Below are positions 1 to 7,541 of a stretch of 41,658 bases of DNA, in pieces. Numbering within the stretch: position 1 is the first letter of the stretch; every line of letters begins with the position of its first letter. The stretch is from Waddlia sp964635295. GTDB taxonomy: Bacteria > Chlamydiota > Chlamydiia > Chlamydiales > Waddliaceae. The notes below the pieces were generated by a model that did not search any database, was not told the origin of the DNA, and saw nothing but the letters and a program-made list of their open reading frames with translations. The stretch is from contig CAZWOB010000013.1 in NCBI GenBank assembly GCA_964635295.1, positions 1-41,658 of the forward strand. Direction: 5' to 3'. Made by a program: the position numbers and the translations under genes.

Positions 1-405
1 GTAACACGTCTTTTTAGATTCCTGATTTAATCTAAGGTTACGCAACACACCCGATCCAAGACCAATAGAACAGTAGTCCTTTAGTATTCTGATACCAAAT
101 TCTGCGGTGTGTTTTTCGTAAGGATGAAATGGACGAGGTTTATAAAAACTTAAATGTGAGATTAGTTTATTTTCATCGAATCCACCCAACTCCAACTCCC
201 ATCCTGACTTTATTACGTCCTTCCACTTTTCTTTCAGAAAGGTAGCATCCGTAAACTGTCCTGAATAGTGTAGTGTATGTCTAGTTTCACTGGATATTTG
301 ATCTGAGAACCCTGCATAAGTATCTGCATCCTCTGGCTCTAAATGACGAACAATTATCTCTTTATTGTATTTCAATAGGATCTTTTCTGGGGGGTATTTT
401 GTCAT
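1..405 (-). CDS. GNAT acetyltransferase, 3' part cut by window edge
   Basis: An open frame begins at the ATG complementary to 403-405 and stays open for 135 codons to base 1, so the C-terminus lies outside the window. The N-terminus (MTKYPPEKILLKYNKEIIVR) leads into an 'xIxVRHLEPEDADTYAGF' start typical of GNAT proteins. Around residues 102-121 a stretch ending GIRILKDYCSIGLGSGVL resembles GNAT motif A, which binds the acetyl-CoA pyrophosphate (R/Q-x-x-G-x-G/A). The family transfers acetyl groups from acetyl-CoA to amines; the substrate cannot be told. No strong Shine-Dalgarno is visible upstream. It reads away from brnQ, and the two share the 260-base AT-rich gap at 406-666. Confidence 0.7.
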   Translation of the reverse strand, partial: MTKYPPEKILLKYNKEIIVRHLEPEDADTYAGFSDQISSETRHTLHYSGQFTDATFLKEKWKDVIKSGWELELGGFDENKLISHLSFYKPRPFHPYEKHTAEFGIRILKDYCSIGLGSGVLRNLRLNQESKKTCY

Positions 406-445
406 AAATTCGCTCAATTTCGAAGGAAAATAGCTTAGACACAAT

Positions 446-465
446 TTTGAAACATTATCGGTATA
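446..465. repeat. Solo terminal repeat of the TATACCGA element family
   Basis: These 20 bases are identical to the right terminal repeat of the palindromic element at 14048-14127 (TTTGAAACATTATCGGTATA). Only one end is seen here; I found no matching inverted partner toward base 1. The rest of the 406-666 gap is AT-rich. I see a short 5-bp inverted repeat GTGCC/GGCAC near 586-600 and no gene in it. Confidence 0.6.
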
Positions 466-666
466 ATTATACGATCAATTTACATTATTTTCTACATTGT
501 CAGAATTTTTAGTTTTTGATATTATTCCAATTATGTACAGAACTGAATTGACTACATCTATCAATTATCCTGTCGTCGTCTTTGTCGTGCCCTAGCGGCA
601 CATCATCTTATTTCTTCCTACACTTTTATTTCGTTCAATTAATTACTTCAAAAGGATGATGACGTC

Positions 667-1785
667 ATGCGACAATCAATCAACTATACTCTCATATCAA
701 TGGCCCTGGCCATTTTCTCCATGTTTTTCGGGGCGGGAAATGCCATTTTCCCGTTAATTCTAGGAATGGAAACGCAGGATGCTTTCCACTGGGCCTTTTT
801 AGGATTGCTGGTGACAGCAATCGGCGGCCCTCTTTTGGGGCTCATCGGCTCCACGCTTTTTCATGGGAAGTTCACCGATTTTTTTGCCTGGATCGGGAGA
901 ACTCCAAGCGCCTTTATCATTCTAGTCACTTTAGCTCTGCTCGGCCCCTTTGGTGTCTTGCCCAGATGTGTGACCGTTGCCTATGCGGCCACAAACTCTC
1001 TTATTCCTTCAATACCGGTATCGGTCTTTTCCACGTTGTTTTGTGTATCAGTGCTTATCTGCTGTTGGAAGCAGCGTTTGATCCTACCCGTCTTAGGAAA
1101 ATTCCTGTCTCCCATCTTGATCGGGTCGCTCCTTTGTATCATTTACCAGGGGTATTCTTCTGACCAGCCTCTTGTTGAAAGTCAGCGTTCTGGTTTGAGT
1201 GCCTTTACCTTTGGGATTTCCACCGGGTACGACACGATGGACCTGATCGCTTCGATCTATTTTTCCTCAGGGATTTGGAGGTTGATTTCACTGCAATTGC
1301 AAAAGACGGGGAGTTGCTCCAACAAGGCAATTTTCAGGATGACTTTGACCGCTGGAGCGTTGGGATGTCTTCTGCTTGCGGTTATTTATTATGGTCTGAC
1401 AGGTGCAGCGGCCCATTTCAGTTCATATTTAACCGATGTTCCTCCAGAGCAGTTGATGACGCATCTCGCCAACGTAACGCTCGGGTCGACCTTCGGGGCG
1501 GTTGCGAATTTGGCGATCATGCTCGCCTGCCTGACCACTGTTGTGAGCCTGACGATGACGATCAGCCATATTCTTTCCAGCGAACTGTTGTCAGGCTGGC
1601 TCACTTATCATCAATTTGTTTGCGTGCTGATGTTGATTACTGCAATGATGTCCAACTTTGGGTTTGGAATGATCATGAGCATCATCCATCCTGTTGTTTC
1701 GATCTGTTATCCGTTTATTATCGCGATCACGATCGTCAATATTTATCGGAAATTGTCATATCGGTATGCTTTGCAAAAAGGATAG
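667..1785 (+). CDS. brnQ: BrnQ-type branched-chain amino acid carrier (copy 1)
   Basis: A 372-residue polytopic membrane protein of the LIVCS family, which imports leucine, isoleucine and valine with a cation. The N-terminal signature SMFFGAGNAIFPLILG (about residues 18-33) matches the BrnQ 'FxMFFGAGNxIFP' motif, and hydrophobic segments run to the C-terminus. It is shorter than the ~430-440 residues of typical Gram-positive or proteobacterial BrnQ; its paralogue at 14208-15326 has the same length. The ATG at 667 follows AAAGGA with about 10 bases of spacing. The next gene starts 4 bases after the stop, so the two are likely cotranscribed. Branched-chain amino acid import fits an intracellular organism that takes amino acids from its host. 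Confidence 0.9.
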   Translation: MRQSINYTLISMALAIFSMFFGAGNAIFPLILGMETQDAFHWAFLGLLVTAIGGPLLGLIGSTLFHGKFTDFFAWIGRTPSAFIILVTLALLGPFGVLPRCVTVAYAATNSLIPSIPVSVFSTLFCVSVLICCWKQRLILPVLGKFLSPILIGSLLCIIYQGYSSDQPLVESQRSGLSAFTFGISTGYDTMDLIASIYFSSGIWRLISLQLQKTGSCSNKAIFRMTLTAGALGCLLLAVIYYGLTGAAAHFSSYLTDVPPEQLMTHLANVTLGSTFGAVANLAIMLACLTTVVSLTMTISHILSSELLSGWLTYHQFVCVLMLITAMMSNFGFGMIMSIIHPVVSICYPFIIAITIVNIYRKLSYRYALQKG

Positions 1786-1789
1786 GTAA

Positions 1790-2344
1790 ATGTCAGCAGT
1801 TGAACCCCACGAGTTTCCAAGAGAAGTGAGTGGAAAACGTGTTGTATTAAAAAAGCCAGAGCTGGACTTAGCAGAGCCTATGTTCCGCTGTGTCGATCAG
1901 GACCGTGAACGGCTGCTGACATTCCTTCCCTGGGTGGCCGATATCCATTCAGTCGAGGATGAGCAGGAGTTCATCAAACTGACATTCGAACAGTGGAAAA
2001 ATAGAGCAGGTTTCGCTTTTGCGCTTTTCGATCAGGCAAGCGGAAACTACGCTGGAAACATCAGCGTATTCAACTTGAGATGGAAGCACGCGGAATGTGA
2101 GATAGGATACTGGATTTCGAGCGCGTTTGAAGGGAAGGGGCTGATGCGCGATGCTGTCCACACGCTCGAACAAGTCCTTTTTGATGCGGGATTTCATCGT
2201 CTGGTCATTCGTTGTAACACGGAAAACACAAGGTCGTCCAATCTTGCAAAAAGCCTCGGGTATCATCTTGATGGAGTGATGAGGCATGATATTCTTGTCG
2301 ATGGTAAATTTCACGATACGATGATCTTCAGTAAATTATTGTGA
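1790..2344 (+). CDS. RimL/RimJ-type N-acetyltransferase
   Basis: A 184-residue GNAT protein. The order of segments is that of ribosomal-protein or small-molecule N-acetyltransferases of the RimL group: 'RVVLKKPELDLAEPMF' at the N-terminus, 'ECEIGYWISSAFEGKGLMRDA' as motif A (acetyl-CoA binding, about residues 103-123), then 'VIRCNTENTRSSNLAKSLGY' as motif B (about 143-162). It starts 4 bases after brnQ, with AGGATAGG overlapping the brnQ stop as ribosome binding site, indicating translational coupling. The actual substrate is unknown. It is not closely similar to the two other GNAT proteins in this window. Confidence 0.85.
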   Translation: MSAVEPHEFPREVSGKRVVLKKPELDLAEPMFRCVDQDRERLLTFLPWVADIHSVEDEQEFIKLTFEQWKNRAGFAFALFDQASGNYAGNISVFNLRWKHAECEIGYWISSAFEGKGLMRDAVHTLEQVLFDAGFHRLVIRCNTENTRSSNLAKSLGYHLDGVMRHDILVDGKFHDTMIFSKLL

Positions 2345-2422
2345 TTTTCTGATTCATCCTTGTATCTAAGGAGGTTGTTCGGTTATCATTTATCAAATTA
2401 CCAAATCAATATGGGGAATATC

Positions 2423-2716
2423 ATGTACTTAGAAGATTTTAAAGAATTCAAAGAAACTCTAAACGCGTTTCATCAAACATTGAAAAACGGCATTGAAAAC
2501 GACGCCGAATATGAAGGTGAAGCGGACGAGCTGTTGTCCTCAATGGGAAGAGTTCAGGAAAAACTGCAATCGATTGATAACATTGAGCAATTGAAAGAGA
2601 CGGTCGGTCAATTCGGCTGGGACTTCCTTCAGGTTTATTTAGCGATCGACGAGATCATGGCGATGGATGCCGAAGAACTCGATCTCGAGGAAAACGAAGA
2701 AAACGCTACTGTCTAA
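2423..2716 (+). CDS. Small acidic hypothetical protein
   Basis: A 97-residue protein of no family I recognise, acidic and probably mostly helical, ending in a Glu/Asp-rich tail (DAEELDLEENEENATV). I chose the ATG at 2423 because GGGGA lies 5 bases upstream; an in-frame ATG at 2411 is also possible. The frame stays open back to 2360 behind a strong AAGGAGG at 2368-2374, but no credible start sits at the right distance from it. It follows the acetyltransferase on the same strand and ends at a bidirectional terminator. A cytosolic role is likely since there is no signal or membrane segment. Confidence 0.6.
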   Translation: MYLEDFKEFKETLNAFHQTLKNGIENDAEYEGEADELLSSMGRVQEKLQSIDNIEQLKETVGQFGWDFLQVYLAIDEIMAMDAEELDLEENEENATV

Positions 2717-2727
2717 AAATTCTGAAT

Positions 2728-2774
2728 AAAAAAGAGGGGGCAAAAAGATCATCTATTAAACCTCCTCTTTTTTT
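2728..2774. terminator. Bidirectional intrinsic terminator
   Basis: AAAAAAGAGG at 2728-2737 pairs with CCTCTTTTTT at about 2764-2773, leaving A-runs on one side and T-runs on the other. It lies exactly between two convergent genes and can serve both strands. Confidence 0.75.
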
Positions 2775-3997
2775 CACATGATCGTACATTCTTCTTCATT
2801 TTCATTGTCTCGGTATGATCTGATCAATTCACTCTCTTCTTGATTAACTGGTGTTGTGACAACTTGATAAAAAGAAAGAGGACTGTGAAACCGAAGGTTT
2901 TGGTTAAACCTTTGCAAGATGCTTAAGCCAAGTTCGTAAATCCGTTCATCGTACAAAAGCCCGCGATTGCGTCGAAACGTGCCATCTTGATTTGAAATAA
3001 ACTGCAATTTGAACAGTTCCTCGGAAATAGACGAACGGTTCTCTTCTGCTAATTCCATTATTTTGAACAGAAGACCTGTAAAGTAATAGACTTGGTTTGC
3101 TTCATGATGCAGGCAGGTCGTTTTTCCTTCATGCTGTTCCACTGTTTCATAGATCAACGCTTCCAGATCGCTTCCCTTTTCAATGTTTTTGAAGCGTGAA
3201 AGTCTGAGATCCACGTTTTCAGCAAGGGAAGCTAAAGCGGAAAGCAGTTCACCGTTTTCCTCTTCACTCAGAGTTCGCTCAACATATTCTTCGGTCCTCC
3301 TATTGATATATCCAACCGAGAAGCTTGATCCACGTTGGAAGATAGCAATTTTTTGATGATCAATGATCTCCTTTTTTAAACTATCATCTTCAAGTTTTTC
3401 TTGAGCTACGAAAACGCAATTGAGTACTCGCTTCCCACCTTCTGTGAAGCGGGCGTATCGTGGATATTCAGAATAGCTCTTGGTGAAAGTGCTGGAGCAC
3501 AAAAGAATGTTTCCCTCTTGGCCAGGAAAAAAATTCCCTTCATTGTCTTCTAAAAGAACGGCGTGCTTGGGGTCTTCTCCAGGATCTAAGCATTTAGTGA
3601 TGTCTTTGCTTCTATCTTGATAGATTAAACCGTACTTCTTTGCATGTCTTCTTTTCCTTCCAATATCTCCATAAACAAGTTGTTCACGAGACAATATCTT
3701 GATTTTATCAATGATTTCAGCGCAGCGTTCAGTTCCTAAAGCGCGTGAGATCAGTTCTCGAACAAAACTGACATTGCGCTTCTCCCTTCCATTGCTGAAA
3801 AAAGAAACAAGGATATTCTCTTGCGAAAACAGAAACTTGATGAATTCAATGATGCCTGGGCCGATGTAGTGCGTTTTGATCGCGGTTAGGATGGCACCCT
3901 CACGAAGAAAGAATGCAGCTTCCTGATCGGTCGTTGTGAACAAGCAGGTGAGCAAATGGTCAATATCAAGAGCTACGTTGTTGACATGGCTAGCCAT
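2774..3997 (-). CDS. HAD-like hypothetical protein
   Basis: A 407-residue soluble protein. Its N-terminus has the layout of a haloacid-dehalogenase phosphatase fold: 'VALDIDHLL' with a DxD pair (residues about 10-12), 'LVSFFSNG' as a possible motif II serine (about 63-70) and 'VLLEDNEGN' as a possible motif IV acidic loop (about 147-155). The spacing resembles FCP/SCP-type (NLI-interacting-factor-like) phosphatases, although these carry DxDxT and here the position after the second Asp is His-Leu. The remaining ~230 residues match nothing I know. The start has GGAGG 4 bases upstream, inside a small hairpin (see 3999-4023). An enzymatic function is inferred only from the motif positions. Confidence 0.65.
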   Translation of the reverse strand: MASHVNNVALDIDHLLTCLFTTTDQEAAFFLREGAILTAIKTHYIGPGIIEFIKFLFSQENILVSFFSNGREKRNVSFVRELISRALGTERCAEIIDKIKILSREQLVYGDIGRKRRHAKKYGLIYQDRSKDITKCLDPGEDPKHAVLLEDNEGNFFPGQEGNILLCSSTFTKSYSEYPRYARFTEGGKRVLNCVFVAQEKLEDDSLKKEIIDHQKIAIFQRGSSFSVGYINRRTEEYVERTLSEEENGELLSALASLAENVDLRLSRFKNIEKGSDLEALIYETVEQHEGKTTCLHHEANQVYYFTGLLFKIMELAEENRSSISEELFKLQFISNQDGTFRRNRGLLYDERIYELGLSILQRFNQNLRFHSPLSFYQVVTTPVNQEESELIRSYRDNENEEECTIM

Positions 3998-3998
3998 A

Positions 3999-4023
3999 GA
4001 TCCTCCAAGGATTATCGAGGATC
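3999..4023 (-). promoter_or_regulatory. Hairpin overlapping the ribosome binding site
   Basis: On the minus strand GATCCTC (4023-4017) can pair with GAGGATC (4005-3999). The second arm contains the GGAGG ribosome binding site of the HAD-like gene, so folding would hide it. The stem is only 7 bp; regulation is inference. Confidence 0.3.
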
Positions 4024-4085
4024 ATAATGCTCCCTTAATGTTGAAGAAAACAGGGGGTTTTTCAGGGAATTTCTACCCTGCGTAA

Positions 4086-4105
4086 GAAGGGGCCGAAGCC
4101 CCTTC
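4086..4105 (-). terminator. Hairpin with UUCG loop downstream of the 2H gene
   Basis: On the minus strand GAAGGGGC - TTCG - GCCCCTTC is a perfect 8-bp GC-rich stem with the very stable UUCG tetraloop, 8 bases after the stop codon of the 4113-5177 gene. The trailing T-run is short (TT then ACGC), so it may act as an mRNA 3' stabiliser as well as a terminator. Confidence 0.65.
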
Positions 4106-4112
4106 CTGTTAT

Positions 4113-5177
4113 TTATGCAGCTTCCGGCAAGACTGCTTCAACAATCTCTTCGGTGCCCAATGTGATATGGAAATCATGCCCTTGAAGTTTAGGCTTCAGC
4201 CCATAGTGCTTGCGCAGTCTTTGCAGGCCGGGAGCATCAACAGCCAACAGCCAATAGCGCTTAATGCCATTGCCTGTCTTCCGATCGAAATAGCGCAGGT
4301 CCCTCACCTCAAATGAGAACCAATCGCCAGCATCGACGAAATCCCAGATCTCTTTGCCGATCATTTCATCTTCGTACAGTACGCTGATATGTGCGCCCAA
4401 TTTCTTCGATCCCGTTGGAAGAGGTTTAAAATCCCCTTCGGTAGGAAGCAAGTTGGCGACGTTCTCAACAAAGGCGTCATCGACATTGACATAAGAATAG
4501 CCGTTGCTCTTCAGACACAGCTGGCCGACCTGATTCACTTTTTTTGCCGTTTCCAATACTTGAGGGGAGTCGACGATCACAAAGTCGCCTTCGGTATCCA
4601 GGTCGTCTGTAGGTTCATCAGAAAGGTCGAACCAGGAAAACTCATGCTTGTCCTGCCATCCATCTGGCGCTGTTGGCATTTGTTTCCCAAGTGAAATATG
4701 GTAGTCGTACCCTTTGAGCTTGGGGCCAAGGCCATAGCTTTCCCGCAGTTCTTCAAGCTCGGGGGAATCAGTCGAGATCACCCACAGTTTTTTTAGTCCG
4801 TCGCGCGTATGAAGGGTAAAGCTTCTGATATCTTTGATGTCAAAATGAAAAGACTGTCCAAGTTCTACAGGCTGGACCCCTTCCTTCTCATGGAAGACAC
4901 TGATGTGGGCACCCATTGATTTCGTCGCGGTCGGCCGAGGGCGGAGCTCACCGGGCATATCCAGCTGCGGCACAACAGCATCGATAAATGCGTTGTCCAG
5001 ATCAAGATAGATAAAGCCGTTGTCTTTTTGTTTAAGTGTCCCGGATGCAGGAATGCTCAATGCCTCTTCCAAGGCCATCGGTTGGTCTTCGATGCGATAG
5101 TCTTCCTTGGCAGATAGAACATTCGCACTTAGAAAGAGTAATATAAAGGAATAAAAGAGTTTATTTATTATTTTCAT
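4113..5177 (-). CDS. Exported protein with two tandem 2H-phosphoesterase domains
   Basis: A 354-residue protein. MKIINKLFYSFILLFLSANVLSA is a clear Sec signal peptide with an A-x-A-like cleavage site. Two homologous halves follow. Each holds a pair of H-x-S/T motifs: GAHISV at residue 91 and YHISLG at 160, then GAHISV at 263 and FHITLG at 337. Paired HxS/T motifs at this distance define the 2H phosphoesterase superfamily, which cleaves cyclic phosphodiesters in RNA ends or nucleotides. All four catalytic histidines are present, so both domains could be active. The ATG at 5177 is preferred over an in-frame ATG at 5189 because the latter overlaps the GAGG that serves the former. Location in the periplasm or beyond is inferred from the signal peptide. 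Confidence 0.75.
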   Translation of the reverse strand: MKIINKLFYSFILLFLSANVLSAKEDYRIEDQPMALEEALSIPASGTLKQKDNGFIYLDLDNAFIDAVVPQLDMPGELRPRPTATKSMGAHISVFHEKEGVQPVELGQSFHFDIKDIRSFTLHTRDGLKKLWVISTDSPELEELRESYGLGPKLKGYDYHISLGKQMPTAPDGWQDKHEFSWFDLSDEPTDDLDTEGDFVIVDSPQVLETAKKVNQVGQLCLKSNGYSYVNVDDAFVENVANLLPTEGDFKPLPTGSKKLGAHISVLYEDEMIGKEIWDFVDAGDWFSFEVRDLRYFDRKTGNGIKRYWLLAVDAPGLQRLRKHYGLKPKLQGHDFHITLGTEEIVEAVLPEAA

Positions 5178-5235
5178 ATGCAACCTCATTGGTTAGTTGG
5201 GTTGCCTATAGTATTGTAAAGATATGATAAATTAA

Positions 5236-6039
5236 TTACCACCTTAAGTAATTTTTATATGCTTTATCCCAACTGTAGAACACCCTTTCTTTGGCGACAG
5301 GATCGTAGCGTACTTGGACCGCGATGTAGGGGAAGGGATGCCGATTGTCAAAATTGCGCCCTTCATCGGTCTTGTACAATTTGAAATAGATCTCTTTATT
5401 AAACCAGGGTTTGGTCGTGACCCCGGTATCTTCTTTTTCGTACCGTTTAAATTGACGATACTCTTCATCGGGATGGTCTTTGTAGAAGTCGAGCAATAGT
5501 TGGATGATGGTTTCAGGGGTCTCTTCCAGACCTTGTACGTAAAATGAGACTTCAGCGCCAACTTGATGTTTGGAATAGAGATTGCTTCTGGAATCGTCGA
5601 CATATTGATTGTGATCGGGACAGCGATGTCCCGATGTGATCACGACCCGCTTGTTTGTTTCGGCCTGCAAATAATTCATGAGGGTAATGAGGATGGGCTG
5701 AATAAATTCATTCCCGTCTTTTAAGGGAAGGCTATGTTTTTCTGCGCCTCCGCAGTCTGCGATCCTTTCGAGGCTTCCATTTCTTTCCACCATCTTTTCA
5801 GGGTTTAACAGGCTTCCGTTGCAGCGAAAATATTCTTTGGTGATTTTTGGAAGGTTACCAATATTTCCCTTCTCCCAGGGGTATGGCGGCGGCGGCTGGT
5901 AGCGAGGGGGTTCAAGAGCGATGCTGACGTCGGTGCTGTGCCTGGCGACCTGATTGCCTTTGTTCGTTTGTCCAGGGGAATCGTCCGTGTTGGAACATCC
6001 GGTGAGTACAAGCGTTAAGATTGTGAAAAACCACAGCAT
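5236..6039 (-). CDS. Lipoprotein, M15-peptidase-like with degenerate zinc site
   Basis: A 267-residue protein starting MLWFFTILTLVLTGC, a lipoprotein signal with lipobox LTGC. The mature part begins with a Pro-rich linker (PPRYQPPPPYPWEKG). The core resembles peptidase M15A/DUF882 peptidoglycan hydrolases: 'VVITSGHRCPDHN' and 'SNLYSKHQVGAEVSF' correspond to the family's 'SGYRxxxxN' and 'SxHxxGxAxD'. The first His is kept, but the Asp ligand position is Ser. The C-terminal 'FVHVDxGxVRxW' region reads PYIAVQVRYD, so its His and Asp are Ala and Gln. It is therefore probably not a zinc peptidase and may bind a cell-wall structure. The frame opens at 6102, but the Met at 6039 gives the lipobox at the normal distance and avoids overlap with the divergent gene; no clear ribosome binding site is seen. 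Confidence 0.65.
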   Translation of the reverse strand: MLWFFTILTLVLTGCSNTDDSPGQTNKGNQVARHSTDVSIALEPPRYQPPPPYPWEKGNIGNLPKITKEYFRCNGSLLNPEKMVERNGSLERIADCGGAEKHSLPLKDGNEFIQPILITLMNYLQAETNKRVVITSGHRCPDHNQYVDDSRSNLYSKHQVGAEVSFYVQGLEETPETIIQLLLDFYKDHPDEEYRQFKRYEKEDTGVTTKPWFNKEIYFKLYKTDEGRNFDNRHPFPYIAVQVRYDPVAKERVFYSWDKAYKNYLRW

Positions 6040-6078
6040 CAGGGCATAATGTTTGTTCAATATAAAAGGGATATCATA

Positions 6079-6750
6079 ATGGAATGGGTGAAAGATTATC
6101 AATTATTTCTCTTTGATTTTGACGGCCTCCTCGTCAATACCGAAGAGGTCCACTATCGAGCCTATAAAAAGATGTGCGCGGACAGGGGGTTTGATCTGCC
6201 GTGGACTTTTCCGCGCTATTGCCGTGCAGCGCATTATAATCAAGCAACGTTGAGGAAGGAATTGATGGAGTCGGTTCCTGGGCTGGAAGCGGATGAGCCG
6301 GATTGGGATGTGCTTTATCAGGAGAAAAAAAATGCGATGGTCGAGCTGTTAAGTAGCGGACATGTGACCATGATGCCTGGAGCGGAAGAGCTGCTGAGGG
6401 CGCTGGATAAAGAGGGGGTCGAGCGGTGCGTCGTCACTAACTCTCCAATGGAGCAGATCGATCTGATCAAAAAGGATAATCCAGTGTTGGAGACGATACC
6501 CCATTGGTATACAAGAGAAACCTATAGCAAAGCGAAGCCGGACCCTGAGTGTTACCTGAATGCGATCAGCCAGCTATGTCCCGATGGGAAAAAAGTGATT
6601 GGATTCGAGGATACGCCGAGAGGGATGCGGGCACTGTTGGAAACCCCGGCAGAAGCGATATTCATCACCCAGGTCGACTATCCCGAATTGGGAGAGTTTT
6701 TGGAAAAAGGTGCCAGACACTATGAATCGCTGAGTCAGTTGGCTTCGTAA
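6079..6750 (+). CDS. HAD-superfamily phosphatase, beta-phosphoglucomutase-like
   Basis: A 223-residue protein with all HAD motifs: FDFDGLLVNTE near the N-terminus (nucleophile Asp and DxD), VVTNSP (motif II Ser/Thr region), SKAKPDPE (motif III Lys) and GFEDTPRG (motif IV acidic). The helical cap inserted after motif I is of the phosphoglycolate phosphatase/beta-phosphoglucomutase type. In Chlamydia the gene beside truA (CT464) is annotated as a phosphoglycolate phosphatase, and the placement here agrees. The ATG at 6079 follows AAAAGGG; an ATG at 6049 would extend the protein by ten residues not expected before the fold. Its 3' end overlaps the convergent 6735-7541 gene by 16 bases. The substrate is uncertain. 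Confidence 0.85.
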   Translation: MEWVKDYQLFLFDFDGLLVNTEEVHYRAYKKMCADRGFDLPWTFPRYCRAAHYNQATLRKELMESVPGLEADEPDWDVLYQEKKNAMVELLSSGHVTMMPGAEELLRALDKEGVERCVVTNSPMEQIDLIKKDNPVLETIPHWYTRETYSKAKPDPECYLNAISQLCPDGKKVIGFEDTPRGMRALLETPAEAIFITQVDYPELGEFLEKGARHYESLSQLAS

Positions 6751-7541
6751 AAGGTCTGCCAGTACTCCAGCATCAATTGCTTTCGCGGCCCTTTAAAATG
6801 AAGGATCGCCTTGTTGGGCTGATAGTCCAGGAGGAACGCGCTTCCACCAACAGTATAATTATATTCAGCAGCGGGGAAAAGCTGGATCGTTGTTGTTCCA
6901 ATCTGAATGGAGTTGGGGTAGGATTGGTGGATATTCTTTACACCGATGAACTGATTGATTGAAATTTGTTCTCCGCTCCAAACCATGTAATCGGGGTAGT
7001 TTTTCTCGAAAAATCGTTCAACAGCTTTCAAAAAGACCAGAGCTTGCTGATGGCGATCAGGATGGATGAGAAAAAGCCCGGCGTTGATCGGGTAGGGATA
7101 GTACTCTTGATCAGCAGGGATCTCTTCCGTCTCTCCCTTTCGATAAGTAAAAGCGATATCAAAGGATTCCTCAAACAAGTTTTCAATGTTCTTTTGGAAA
7201 ATCATATCGTAGTCAGAAAAGACAACAGGCGTCTTCTCGTCGATAGATTCCAGGTAGAGGATCAGTGCTTTTAACCTTGATCTGACGGGTTCTTGAGGGT
7301 CGACCTCATACCTGATCATTTTAACATTTTCCAAACCTGGATCAGGAGTTTCAAGGTCCGTTAGGAGAACGCATTTTGCATCAGGGTGAAAACGCTGAAT
7401 GGACTGGAAGCAGATAGATAAAATTTTGGGGAGGTCTGTCGGTTGGAATTTTGAGGATTCTTTCAGTTTCCCGGACAGTTGTTTTGAAATGCTCTGAATC
7501 GTACCGTCATTAAGCTTGGAGTAGTGGACAGCAAAGATCAT
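6735..7541 (-). CDS. GT-A-fold glycosyltransferase-like protein (copy b)
   Basis: A 268-residue protein. 'VVFSDYDMIF' puts a DxD motif (D110-Y-D112, metal and nucleotide-sugar binding) after a Rossmann-like N-terminal half. 'PINAGLFLIH' and the C-terminal 'AILHFKGPRKQ' resemble GT8-like enzymes, where H-F-x-G contacts the UDP-sugar. A paralogue at 8308-9090 shares the same motifs at the same residue numbers, and the two flank truA. The start ATG overlaps the truA stop as ATGA, so translation is coupled. Donor and acceptor are unknown; a lipid or surface glycan role is a guess suggested by the neighbouring lpxG. Confidence 0.7.
   Translation of the reverse strand: MIFAVHYSKLNDGTIQSISKQLSGKLKESSKFQPTDLPKILSICFQSIQRFHPDAKCVLLTDLETPDPGLENVKMIRYEVDPQEPVRSRLKALILYLESIDEKTPVVFSDYDMIFQKNIENLFEESFDIAFTYRKGETEEIPADQEYYPYPINAGLFLIHPDRHQQALVFLKAVERFFEKNYPDYMVWSGEQISINQFIGVKNIHQSYPNSIQIGTTTIQLFPAAEYNYTVGGSAFLLDYQPNKAILHFKGPRKQLMLEYWQTFYEAN

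Noticed and set aside
1275..1829. 184-codon plus-strand frame overlapping brnQ
   Set aside because: Lies in another frame of a clear membrane carrier and overlaps the next gene; Cys- and Asp-rich composition typical of a shadow frame.
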